A program made the translations under genes and the position numbers. From Candidatus Levyibacteriota bacterium (GTDB lineage Bacteria > Patescibacteriota > Microgenomatia > Levybacterales > UBA12049): DNA of 5,036 nucleotides. The stretch's first letter is position 1. Every line of letters starts with the position of its first letter. Shown here in pieces: positions 1-5,036 of the stretch. The stretch covers positions 1 to 5,036 of the forward strand of contig JAHFKE010000082.1 in assembly GCA_023245515.1 (NCBI GenBank), given 5' to 3'. The notes beneath the pieces are model-generated. The model did not search any database and was not told the DNA's origin. It worked only from the letters and a program-made list of their open reading frames with translations.

Positions 1-5
1 GAAAA

Positions 6-37
6 AGATGAGATACATCGGTAACACTTTCGAGGTA
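6..37 (+). repeat. Left terminal inverted repeat of the IS
   Basis: The left end pairs with the reverse complement of 1105-1140. AGATGAG (6-12) is followed by a core identical over 13 bases (15-27) and an inner GAGGTA (32-37). Compared with the right end there is a one-base length difference just outside the core. The stretch between the core and the inner block is also shorter. The inner block overlaps the start of the hairpin at 34-70. Confidence 0.75.
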
Positions 38-70
38 GAATAATACCCGTTAAGGGTATATAAATCTACC
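34..70 (+). promoter_or_regulatory. Nested hairpin between the left IS end and the transposase ribosome binding site
   Basis: GGTAGA (34-39) pairs with TCTACC (65-70), and inside it ATACCC (43-48) pairs with GGGTAT (54-59) around the five-base loop GTTAA. The two perfect 6-bp stems are separated by an A/T-rich internal loop of 3 and 5 bases. The structure ends one base before the Shine-Dalgarno sequence. TAGAAT (36-41), inside the 5' arm, resembles a -10 box, but only a poor -35 candidate (GATACA, 12-17) precedes it. A transcript starting near 47-49 would lack the 5' arm, whereas read-through RNA from outside would fold the whole structure. A role in limiting transposase expression from read-through transcripts is an inference; a protein-binding site is an alternative. 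Confidence 0.5.
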
Positions 71-82
71 AAAGGAGGTGAT
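71..82 (+). promoter_or_regulatory. Unusually strong Shine-Dalgarno site of the transposase
   Basis: AAAGGAGGTGAT is a 12-base perfect complement to the usual 3' end of bacterial 16S rRNA (AUCACCUCCUUU). Eight bases separate it from the ATG at 91. This spacing fixes the transposase start at 91 rather than at the later in-frame ATG at 136. It is the only strong Shine-Dalgarno sequence I see before any gene in the window. Confidence 0.85.
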
Positions 83-90
83 AAAAATCG

Positions 91-1200
91 ATGTATACAA
101 ATAACAAACATGCCTTTTATCTGCAAGGGAATCCCATGGTTGTTCCCAGGAAGTGGGATCTGTTACGAAGTCTTGGAAAAGATAAACTCAGTGCTCAAGC
201 TCAGTTGAAACTAGAATGGATAATCTTCTACCACACGGTTGGGAAAGAAAACGTTACAGATACAGCAAAACATTTTGGAATATCTCGTAAAACCTTCCAC
301 AAGTGGTTTAATCGTTTTGACGAGAGAAGACTTGATACACTGGAAGAAGATTCGCGAGCACCACACAAGACAAGGAATAGAGAAATCTCTCCACAACAAA
401 GAATACGCATCATCAAACTGAGAAAAGCTCACCTGCGTTGGGGAAAGATGAAGTTGCGAAAACGTTATACCAAAGAGTATGGAGAAACAGTGTCTTCATG
501 GAAAATACAAAAAGTGATTGAAGAAGGTAATTTGTACTTTGATACAAAAGCCCATCGCAAACAACAAGAAAAGAAGAAACAGGCACAAATTAACCCAAAG
601 AAACGTATTACAGAGTTTGTGAAGAAGCATCAGGTACACCATCTCTGGCATGTTGATACTGTCCTTCTCACGCTTTCTACAGGAGGGTATCGGTACCTCC
701 TAACAGCTATTGATGATGTATCAAAGCTTGCCTATGCAAGACTGTATACAACCCACTCTTCAAAACAAGCAGCAGACTTTCTTAAAAGACTGCATTATCT
801 TACTGAGGGAGAGATCATTAATTTGCATCATGACAATGGATCAGAATTTGAAAAAGATTTCAAACAAGCTTGCAGAGATCTCTCCCTCCCTCAGTGGTAT
901 TCCCGTGTGAGAATGCCAAAAGACAATGCCGTACTTGAGAGGTTCAACAGAACCATTCAGGAAGAGTTTGTACAGATGGCATATCATGGCATAGAAGACC
1001 TAAAGGAGTTTAATCAGGAACTGACTGAATGGTTAGTAGAGTACAACTCTATTCGTCCTCATCAAGCACTTGACTACCTCACTCCTCTTGAGTATATTGA
1101 TACTTACCTCAACACTAATGTGTTACCGATGTCCTCATCTCATACACTTTTTGATATCTATTCTTTAATACGCTATAATTCGCCTTATGAAATCTCCTGA
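91..1200 (+). CDS. IS481-type DDE transposase (integrase core)
   Basis: This 369-residue protein catalyses cut and strand transfer of its own element. Residues about 40-75 form a helix-turn-helix (ending GISRKTFHKWFNRF) of the kind that binds IS ends. A basic linker follows (about 76-180), then an RNase H-like rve core. The catalytic acids are visible: D189 in HVDT, D248 in HHDNGSEF and E283 in NAVLERFN, giving the D-35-E spacing of this superfamily. The C-terminal YNSIRPHQALDYLTP (318-332) is the standard rve_3 signature. Residues 344-350 are encoded by the right inverted repeat, and about the last 19 come from DNA outside the element. The frame therefore ends in flanking DNA, overlapping the next gene by 14 bases. 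The tail is probably an insertion by-product; nothing suggests the enzyme is inactive. I am sure of the superfamily, less so of the exact IS family. Confidence 0.93.
   Translation: MYTNNKHAFYLQGNPMVVPRKWDLLRSLGKDKLSAQAQLKLEWIIFYHTVGKENVTDTAKHFGISRKTFHKWFNRFDERRLDTLEEDSRAPHKTRNREISPQQRIRIIKLRKAHLRWGKMKLRKRYTKEYGETVSSWKIQKVIEEGNLYFDTKAHRKQQEKKKQAQINPKKRITEFVKKHQVHHLWHVDTVLLTLSTGGYRYLLTAIDDVSKLAYARLYTTHSSKQAADFLKRLHYLTEGEIINLHHDNGSEFEKDFKQACRDLSLPQWYSRVRMPKDNAVLERFNRTIQEEFVQMAYHGIEDLKEFNQELTEWLVEYNSIRPHQALDYLTPLEYIDTYLNTNVLPMSSSHTLFDIYSLIRYNSPYEIS
1105..1140 (-). repeat. Right terminal inverted repeat of the IS
   Basis: This is the counterpart of the left repeat: the complement of 1120-1132 is the same 13-base core, 1133-1140 carries the outer AGATGAG match, and 1105-1110 the inner block. 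It lies inside the transposase reading frame. Its inner part has a feature the left end lacks, the perfect small palindrome AACAC-TAAT-GTGTT at 1111-1124. That gives the two ends different internal spacing. Confidence 0.75.
1151..1179 (+). promoter_or_regulatory. Near-consensus sigma-70-type promoter of the 1187 gene, leaderless geometry
   Basis: TTGATA (1151-1156, one mismatch to consensus) and TATAAT (1174-1179, perfect) are separated by the ideal 17 bases. Seven bases lie between the -10 box and the ATG at 1187, so transcription would start at or one base before the A of the start codon. The promoter begins about 5 to 10 bases beyond the IS end. It therefore looks chromosomal and not carried by the element. 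Confidence 0.75.
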
Positions 1201-1537
1201 AGGAATATCTTTTTGCGATACTTGTCCGCAAAAGGGTACTTGTGAAGGATCACTGGATAAAGCTGAACCCGCTATTGCTACGCGTCTTTTTAGCAGACGT
1301 AATGAAGCCGGAGAGGAAGTTCCAGTTCATGTTCCGATGGGAATGTACTTTTATGATGCAGAAGGGAGACAGTCCGAGTATTTTGTGCCCACTGCCACTA
1401 TGGAAGATGTTGCAAATTGTGACAAGCCTCTCATAATAAGAAGCGGACTTTTTAAACTTAGGAAAGAAACGGACTGTGGTGCTAACCAAGCAAGTGTAGT
1501 TCGACTCAGAAAACTTATATCACGTCCCCGCAATTAA
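1187..1537 (+). CDS. Hypothetical 116-residue protein with N-terminal Cys cluster
   Basis: I do not recognise the family. The protein is soluble with no signal peptide or membrane helix. Near the N-terminus C10, C13 and C19 form a C-x2-C-x5-C cluster, and C78 and C97 lie further on, so metal binding (zinc or Fe-S) is possible but unproven. The C-terminus is basic (RLRKLISRPRN). The ATG at 1187 is the first after an in-frame stop at 1166-1168 and sits 7 bases after a perfect -10 box, so the gene looks intact despite the IS immediately upstream. There is no Shine-Dalgarno sequence. It overlaps the transposase end by 14 bases in another frame, which could also expose it to read-through transcription from the IS. 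Its stop faces the transporter gene's stop across 4 bases. Confidence 0.7.
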   Translation: MKSPEGISFCDTCPQKGTCEGSLDKAEPAIATRLFSRRNEAGEEVPVHVPMGMYFYDAEGRQSEYFVPTATMEDVANCDKPLIIRSGLFKLRKETDCGANQASVVRLRKLISRPRN

Positions 1538-1541
1538 AACT

Positions 1542-2393
1542 TCACCGCATTGCTACTAGAAGAACTCCGAGAAAGCACACTGTAGCAGCGATAGCTTTTT
1601 GCCAGAGGCGCGTGCGTTCTCGTAAGAATATGATAGCTAATACTATCGTCACGATCAAGCTTGTTTGCTGGAGAGGAGCTATGAGGCTGGCCTTGCCATA
1701 TTGATACGCTGTCAAAAGCGTTATGTTACAAATACTAAAGATAATCGCCAGAAGCACCATTCTCATGAGTGTCCCACCATGCAAGAAAGGCTTCATTTTC
1801 ATTACTGCCTTAGGATTTGTAAGTAAGACCACCAGTGATGGACCTGCGAAGCTTAATGCCAGCCAAGATGGCGTATCAGCGTGTTTGCCCACATAAACCC
1901 AGGCTACCGTAGCAAATCCGAATAAAAGCCCGGTAAGAAGTCCCAAGAGAATACCTCTATCCAGCTTTAGTTTTCCTGAGCGCTCCGCGAGCATGCCCAC
2001 GCTTGTAAAAATAAGCAGCGCTCCGAGTACTTCCTCAATACTGAGACGTTCATGGAAGAGTAGATAGCTCATGAGCATGACCCAAATGGCATTAGTAGCC
2101 AGGAAAATAGAGACCACCGAAGCTTCTACCTGCTGTAATGTTTTGGCGTACATCGTATGAGCCAGGCCATAGAGGACGAACGTTGCTAGAATCGGGAACC
2201 AATACTTTGTGAGATCCGGCATGTGAAAGCCGTGGACGAGAACGTAAGCAGTACCTATGATCGCCACGAGTCCTTGGAACACTATTACATAGGCAATGGG
2301 GTCGCTCTTATCTTTATGTAAAAGCAATCGTTGTAACAACACAGAAATTGATTGGGTAATTACGCTAATTGCGAGGAGTAACTGCCAGCTCAT
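1542..2393 (-). CDS. EamA/DMT-family membrane transporter
   Basis: This 283-residue inner-membrane protein belongs to the drug/metabolite transporter superfamily, whose members export or import small metabolites. The substrate cannot be read from sequence. About ten hydrophobic helices are visible, roughly at 4-24, 33-54, 65-83, 91-113, 118-135, 147-168, 174-192, 209-229, 236-257 and 264-282. The two halves form the expected internal duplication: EASVVSIFLAT followed by FHERLS (113-118) in the first matches KASLIAPLQQT followed by FLRERT (256-261) in the second. The conserved Glu-Arg lies at the end of the fourth and ninth helices. Length is normal for a two-EamA-domain protein. The ATG at 2393 lies 6 bases after a -10-like box; a nearby GGTG is too close to the ATG to act as a normal Shine-Dalgarno site. 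It is transcribed alone, divergently from the ATP-grasp gene. Confidence 0.9.
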   Translation of the reverse strand: MSWQLLLAISVITQSISVLLQRLLLHKDKSDPIAYVIVFQGLVAIIGTAYVLVHGFHMPDLTKYWFPILATFVLYGLAHTMYAKTLQQVEASVVSIFLATNAIWVMLMSYLLFHERLSIEEVLGALLIFTSVGMLAERSGKLKLDRGILLGLLTGLLFGFATVAWVYVGKHADTPSWLALSFAGPSLVVLLTNPKAVMKMKPFLHGGTLMRMVLLAIIFSICNITLLTAYQYGKASLIAPLQQTSLIVTIVLAIIFLRERTRLWQKAIAATVCFLGVLLVAMR

Positions 2394-2399
2394 TTCACC

Positions 2400-2428
2400 A
2401 TCTTACAGGAAAGTAGTAGGAGAAACAA
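2400..2428 (-). promoter_or_regulatory. Putative promoter of the EamA transporter gene
   Basis: On the minus strand, TTGTTT (2428-2423) and TAAGAT (2405-2400) are separated by 17 bases. The -10 box ends 6 bases before the ATG, which predicts a leaderless or nearly leaderless transcript. The -35 matches only TTG of the consensus, so confidence is moderate. Confidence 0.5.
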
Positions 2429-2438
2429 TTCTTTCGTC

Positions 2439-2474
2439 TTGTCCTCCATCTCCAGAATATGTATACTTTATACT
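2439..2474 (+). promoter_or_regulatory. Putative promoter of the ATP-grasp gene with tandem -10 boxes
   Basis: TTGTCC (2439-2444) lies 17 bases before TATACT (2462-2467). A second TATACT follows at 2469-2474, 7 bases before the ATG at 2482. The first box with its -35 would give an untranslated leader of about 8 bases. The second would give a leaderless mRNA but has no suitably spaced -35. No Shine-Dalgarno sequence is present in either case. Confidence 0.5.
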
Positions 2475-2481
2475 AGTTTTT

Positions 2482-3891
2482 ATGAAATATATCTTCATTA
2501 CATTCAACGGATTAGGTCTCCCCATTGCCTATAAGCTTAAGCAGGAGGGTTGTGAAGTCATCGTGGGACAAATCGACGACATAAAAGAGTATGTCATGGA
2601 AAAAGAAGTCAACAAGGCCCATGAAACCGAAGCGAATAAGAAACGTCGTCTCGAACTCTTTAGAGGACTTTTAGATATTCTGCCTGCCGATGAGGTCGTT
2701 AAGAAAATGAAGGAAATAAAAAATCCTCATGAATACTTTGTCTTCTTTGAAGAAAATAATTTATACCGATGGGCAGATCAGGTGCGCGATTTAGGCTTTG
2801 AAGGTAATTTTCCGACCAAAGAAAACTATCTTTTTGAGGTAGATCGCGATAAAGCCAAGCAATTTGTAAAAGAACACTATCCCAAGCTCTACATTCCTCA
2901 GGTAGAAGAATTTACCAAAGTAAAAGACGGCATTGCCTTTTTGCAAAAAACGCAGACACTGTGGGTTCTCAAAGGTCAGCATGATAGCGCTAAGACATTT
3001 GTACCGGCCATAGAAGACCCGACACTTGCCAACAATCAGATTGTCGAAATGCTCCAGAACTATCCTGAAAAATATGAAAAACTAGGATTTATTTTGGAGG
3101 AGAACATCCCTTCGATTATTGAACTGACACCTGAGAAGCTCTACTATGACGGTGTTCCTCTTGCGACGACGATGAACTTTGAGAATAAGTCATTTGGCAG
3201 CGGCAATATCTCTGTACAGACAGGCTGTTCTGAAGATCTCGTCTTTCCGACCGATATGGAAGATAGGATCAATAAGATTGCTTTCCCACCGGTCGTTGAT
3301 GAAATGGCCCGTAAGCATAAGGGATTATTTATTTGGGATGCATCTATCCTCATCAACAAGCGTGACGGGAAAATGTATTTCGGAGAGTTCTGCTCCAATC
3401 GCCCGGGGTACAACTCATTATTCACCGAGCTTTCACAGGCAGATTCGATCAATAAGTTCTTTGAAAATCTCGTACATAAGCAGTCTCCATTTACCCTGGG
3501 AACTGTAGCTGCATCAGTTAGGCTATTTAATATGAATCGTGATGAAGATACCGAAAGAGTCTCTTCAGATATTCTTGTTAACTTCCAGCCCAATATGGAA
3601 AAGGATCTTTGGCTTTGGGACGTAAGAAAAAATACGCAGGACAAGCTGGTAACTGTCGGCTCAGATCATAATCTCGCCATCATCACAGGAAGCGGCAAAT
3701 CCATTGATGAGGCAGTATCTAAGCTCTATCGCAACGTCGAGGGCTTTGCCTTCGCAGGTGCGTATTATCGTTCCAAAGATGACTTCATATCACTTGACTA
3801 CCAGTCGTCAATCATTAACCGCTTAAATTACGGACTAGAACGCGGTCTCTATCGCCTACCATTTAATGTCAAAGTGGGAGATATCAGCTAA
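2482..3891 (+). CDS. PurD-like ATP-grasp ligase (phosphoribosylamine-glycine ligase family)
   Basis: This 469-residue cytosolic protein resembles PurD, which joins glycine to phosphoribosylamine using ATP in purine synthesis. A short nucleotide-fold N-terminus (MKYIFITFNGLGLPIAYKLK) precedes a charged helical stretch (about 34-80). The ATP-grasp region includes K164 in WVLKGQ, the hinge-like EE206-207 in FILEENIPS, a glycine loop FGSGNIS (238-244) and GEFCSNRPG (301-309). The last sits where PurD has its metal-binding Glu/Asn motif (EFNARFGDPE). The C-terminus (ITGSGKSIDEAVSKLYRNV, 401-419) matches the GARS C-domain pattern. The classic PurD GGREHA motif is missing and GDPE is replaced, so the acceptor may differ. 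No other purine gene is nearby. I chose the ATG at 2482 because MKYIFITFNG starts a typical first beta-strand and sits just after the promoter; an upstream in-frame ATG at 2296 would lie inside the transporter gene. The ATP-grasp fold is likely and the exact reaction unproven. Confidence 0.7.
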   Translation: MKYIFITFNGLGLPIAYKLKQEGCEVIVGQIDDIKEYVMEKEVNKAHETEANKKRRLELFRGLLDILPADEVVKKMKEIKNPHEYFVFFEENNLYRWADQVRDLGFEGNFPTKENYLFEVDRDKAKQFVKEHYPKLYIPQVEEFTKVKDGIAFLQKTQTLWVLKGQHDSAKTFVPAIEDPTLANNQIVEMLQNYPEKYEKLGFILEENIPSIIELTPEKLYYDGVPLATTMNFENKSFGSGNISVQTGCSEDLVFPTDMEDRINKIAFPPVVDEMARKHKGLFIWDASILINKRDGKMYFGEFCSNRPGYNSLFTELSQADSINKFFENLVHKQSPFTLGTVAASVRLFNMNRDEDTERVSSDILVNFQPNMEKDLWLWDVRKNTQDKLVTVGSDHNLAIITGSGKSIDEAVSKLYRNVEGFAFAGAYYRSKDDFISLDYQSSIINRLNYGLERGLYRLPFNVKVGDIS

Positions 3892-3897
3892 TTGCAG

Positions 3898-4443
3898 CTA
3901 TAATTCATCCTCTTGAGGCATAAGAGGTAGATTAACACGGTCTTTTTTCGTTTCTAGATTCGGTCGCAACTTCTTAAGCACTTTTGCATATCTATGGGGA
4001 TTGTGGATGAGATACATATCCATAAATCTATTCAGAAAAGTGTCATAGAGTGTTATTGTGCCAAAGTTAAATAACTCTCCGAGAAATCCTTCTTGAACAT
4101 CCATTAATCTAATTTCTTCAAGTCTATATGTCTGTGTCTTTCTAAAAATTATGCCGCTTTTATGCACAACCGTCTCAGGTGTTATTTCGTAATACTCATT
4201 AAGCCATAGTAAGACAATATAAATACTAAAGCCTAATTTTATGACACCCATGATCGCAAAAACGACAAGAAAGATAAGCGTGCTTTCCGATGCAAAATGC
4301 GTAAGATCTCCGCCTTTCACCACGACCAAGTAGAGACTCACGACCACGACAGAAGAAAGAAGATCCACAAGGATAAGCTTGGCAAGAAGGATAGTGATAC
4401 TTTCTCTGATATTAAGGTGGGTTAGTGTTATCTTATTTTCCAT
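3898..4443 (-). CDS. Membrane protein with bacterial PH domain (YdbS/YdbT-like)
   Basis: This 181-residue membrane protein has two N-terminal hydrophobic helices (about 16-42 and 55-81). A cytoplasmic bPH2-type domain follows (about 82-160), beginning NEYYEITPETVVHKSGI, where a membrane helix runs straight into the first strand as in the DUF304/YdbS-YdbT group. The pattern TYRLEEIRLMDVQEGFLGELFNFGTI is typical: a basic/acidic strand, then a helix, then the LFNFGTI strand. The tail (161-181) is polar and ends acidic. Family members are membrane-associated, with no firmly known ligand. The gene is second in an operon: its ATG lies 7 bases after the dsbB-like stop, with no Shine-Dalgarno sequence or -10 box of its own, so translation probably depends on coupling to the upstream gene. 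Confidence 0.8.
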   Translation of the reverse strand: MENKITLTHLNIRESITILLAKLILVDLLSSVVVVSLYLVVVKGGDLTHFASESTLIFLVVFAIMGVIKLGFSIYIVLLWLNEYYEITPETVVHKSGIIFRKTQTYRLEEIRLMDVQEGFLGELFNFGTITLYDTFLNRFMDMYLIHNPHRYAKVLKKLRPNLETKKDRVNLPLMPQEDEL

Positions 4444-4450
4444 AATGAAA

Positions 4451-4993
4451 CTACTTTTTTATTTGAACTTTATTCTTAGCAATCATCAGAAGAACAACTA
4501 AGCAAAAAGCAGACAAAGCCATCAGGGGTATTGTTATGTACCCATAGGTCATGACAAATGTTTTGGCGCACGAGACAGAATAACCGACAGTCGAGCATGG
4601 AAGAATCTCGCTGACAGCTCCCCGTTGCAACAGATAATGATAGAGGGCAATGGCAGCCCCGATGCCTGATAGGAGGATGCTGTAGTCAACGATGTTTTTA
4701 TCTTTCTTCAAGAACGCCATGCCTAGGAGCAATACTTGCGGATACATAAGAATCCGCTGATACCAGCACAATTTGCATGGGGTATATCCTGCGATCTCAG
4801 AGTAAAAGAGGCTGCCAAGTGTTGAGACAAGAACGATAGCAAGCGCAAATACTATAGCGTGCCTGCCGAAGAACTGGATAACTTGCTTTGCTTTCTTACC
4901 AGGGAGAAAGAGTGCAAGAAGAAGTGTGAACGTAGTTACCTGAGCTATGATTGCTAAGACCGAGAGGATTTGAGTAACAACTTCAACAGACAT
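4451..4993 (-). CDS. DsbB/BdbC-like disulfide bond formation protein
   Basis: This 180-residue quinone-linked thiol oxidase candidate would re-oxidise a DsbA-like partner outside the membrane. The hallmark pairs are present: C73-x2-C76 in TPCKLCWYQR and C133/C142 in LPCSTVGYSVSC. PCxLCxxQR and the late aromatic/IP motif (YGYITIPLMAL) are family signatures. There are five hydrophobic helices (about 7-30, 44-64, 78-95, 103-121 and 152-172), one more than classic four-helix DsbB. The extra N-terminal helix is followed by a basic loop (PGKKAKQ), predicted cytoplasmic, which keeps both Cys pairs outside if the N-terminus is also outside. I chose the ATG at 4993: it follows an extended -10 box by 9 bases, and the upstream ATGs at 5029 and 5014 lie in or before the promoter. 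No DsbA partner is in the window. It is followed after 7 bases by the PH-domain gene. Confidence 0.88.
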   Translation of the reverse strand: MSVEVVTQILSVLAIIAQVTTFTLLLALFLPGKKAKQVIQFFGRHAIVFALAIVLVSTLGSLFYSEIAGYTPCKLCWYQRILMYPQVLLLGMAFLKKDKNIVDYSILLSGIGAAIALYHYLLQRGAVSEILPCSTVGYSVSCAKTFVMTYGYITIPLMALSAFCLVVLLMIAKNKVQIKK

Positions 4994-5002
4994 ATTACTA
5001 AA

Positions 5003-5011
5003 AGTATAGCA
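5003..5011 (-). promoter_or_regulatory. Extended -10 promoter of the dsbB-PH operon
   Basis: On the minus strand TGCTATACT (5011-5003) fits the TGnTATAAT extended -10 consensus with one mismatch. Nine bases then lead to the ATG at 4993, so the leader would be at most about 3 bases and no Shine-Dalgarno site is possible. A recognisable -35 is lacking (best TAGATG at 5032-5027), as is common for extended -10 promoters. Confidence 0.6.
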
Positions 5012-5036
5012 CATGTACGAGAACCACATCTATTCT

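Larger units (their letters stand above)
6..1140 (+). mobile_element. IS481/IS3-type insertion sequence, apparently complete
   Basis: The element has a single DDE transposase gene flanked by imperfect inverted repeats that I matched by reading both strands. The left repeat spans about 6-37 and the right about 1105-1140. They share a 13-base perfect core (ACATCGGTAACAC), an outer AGATGAG and an inner GAGGTA. The exact outer boundaries are uncertain. The left end lies within a few bases of the window edge. On the right the complement of 1141-1146 adds a TGT end typical of this group, so the true end could be 1146. No target duplication can be judged because the left flank is missing. One long transposase frame without a frameshift fits IS481 better than the two-frame IS3 layout. 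Every part needed for transposition looks present, so the element may still be active. Confidence 0.8.

Noticed and set aside
1..1150. Target-site duplication flanking the IS
   Set aside because: Only about 5 bases precede the left repeat. AAAAAG occurs near both ends, but in opposite orientation relative to the window, so it is not a direct repeat.
1250..1533. Minus-strand open frames opposite the Cys-cluster gene
   Set aside because: There is no start signal and no recognisable protein. The plus-strand gene has a near-perfect promoter, so these are shadow frames.
2296..2481. Upstream in-frame extension of the ATP-grasp gene to an ATG at 2296
   Set aside because: It would run antisense through the first ~100 bases of the transporter gene and across both promoters. 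The natural beta-strand N-terminus and promoter point to 2482.
3144..3644. A 166-residue minus-strand open frame
   Set aside because: It lies wholly antisense to the conserved ATP-grasp core, has no promoter or ribosome site, and its composition looks like a shadow of the real frame.
3886..3900. AGCT...AGCT inverted repeat at the convergent junction as a bidirectional terminator
   Set aside because: The stem is only four pairs around a six-base loop and has no flanking T-run, so it is too weak to support a call.
4994..5029. Longer DsbB start at 5029 (adds 12 residues)
   Set aside because: That stretch contains the extended -10 box and the added residues do not resemble any part of the family. 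The start at 4993 fits the promoter.
1..5036. Alternative genetic code (TGA as Gly, as in some CPR lineages)
   Set aside because: No TGA occurs inside the conserved frames. TGA ends the transposase and transporter at plausible lengths, so the standard bacterial code fits.
1..5036. CRISPR array, tRNA, riboswitch or defence island
   Set aside because: I found no regularly spaced direct repeats, no tRNA-like cloverleaf, and no intergenic region long enough for a riboswitch. The longest gap is 88 bases and is filled by promoters.

Overview
The window is a compact stretch of bacterial DNA with about 42-45% G+C by eye and six credible protein genes packed almost end to end. The standard code is used: TGA, TAA and TAG all serve as stops. 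Tight packing, a lone ATP-grasp enzyme, a DsbB/PH-domain pair, an IS481-type element and -10 boxes placed almost at the start codons together suggest a Patescibacteria (CPR), Parcubacteria-like genome. That is an inference; no rRNA or other marker gene is present to confirm it.

Positions 1 to about 1140 hold an IS481/IS3-type insertion sequence. It has imperfect terminal inverted repeats, a 37-base nested hairpin, a very strong Shine-Dalgarno site and a DDE transposase (91-1200) with all three catalytic acids. The transposase frame runs through the right inverted repeat into flanking DNA and ends inside the next gene. That gene (1187-1537, plus strand) encodes an unrecognised 116-residue protein with an N-terminal cysteine cluster. 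It has a near-consensus promoter whose -10 box lies 7 bases before the ATG. It converges, with a 4-base gap, on an EamA/DMT-family transporter gene (1542-2393, minus strand).

An 88-base divergent intergenic region (2394-2481) separates the transporter gene from a plus-strand gene for a PurD-like ATP-grasp enzyme (2482-3891). That gene converges, with a 6-base gap, on a two-gene minus-strand operon. The operon has dsbB-like first (4451-4993) and a two-helix membrane protein with a bacterial PH domain second (3898-4443), 7 bases apart. The window ends just upstream of the operon promoter.

The most notable pattern is regulatory. Four separate chromosomal starts have a -10-like hexamer only 6 to 9 bases before the ATG and no well-placed Shine-Dalgarno sequence, which predicts leaderless or nearly leaderless mRNAs. 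The mobile element instead has a 12-base perfect match to the usual anti-Shine-Dalgarno sequence. No CRISPR array, RNA gene, toxin-antitoxin pair or recognisable defence system was seen. The genes do not form one pathway: the transporter, the ATP-grasp enzyme and the oxidative-folding/envelope operon look like independent units.
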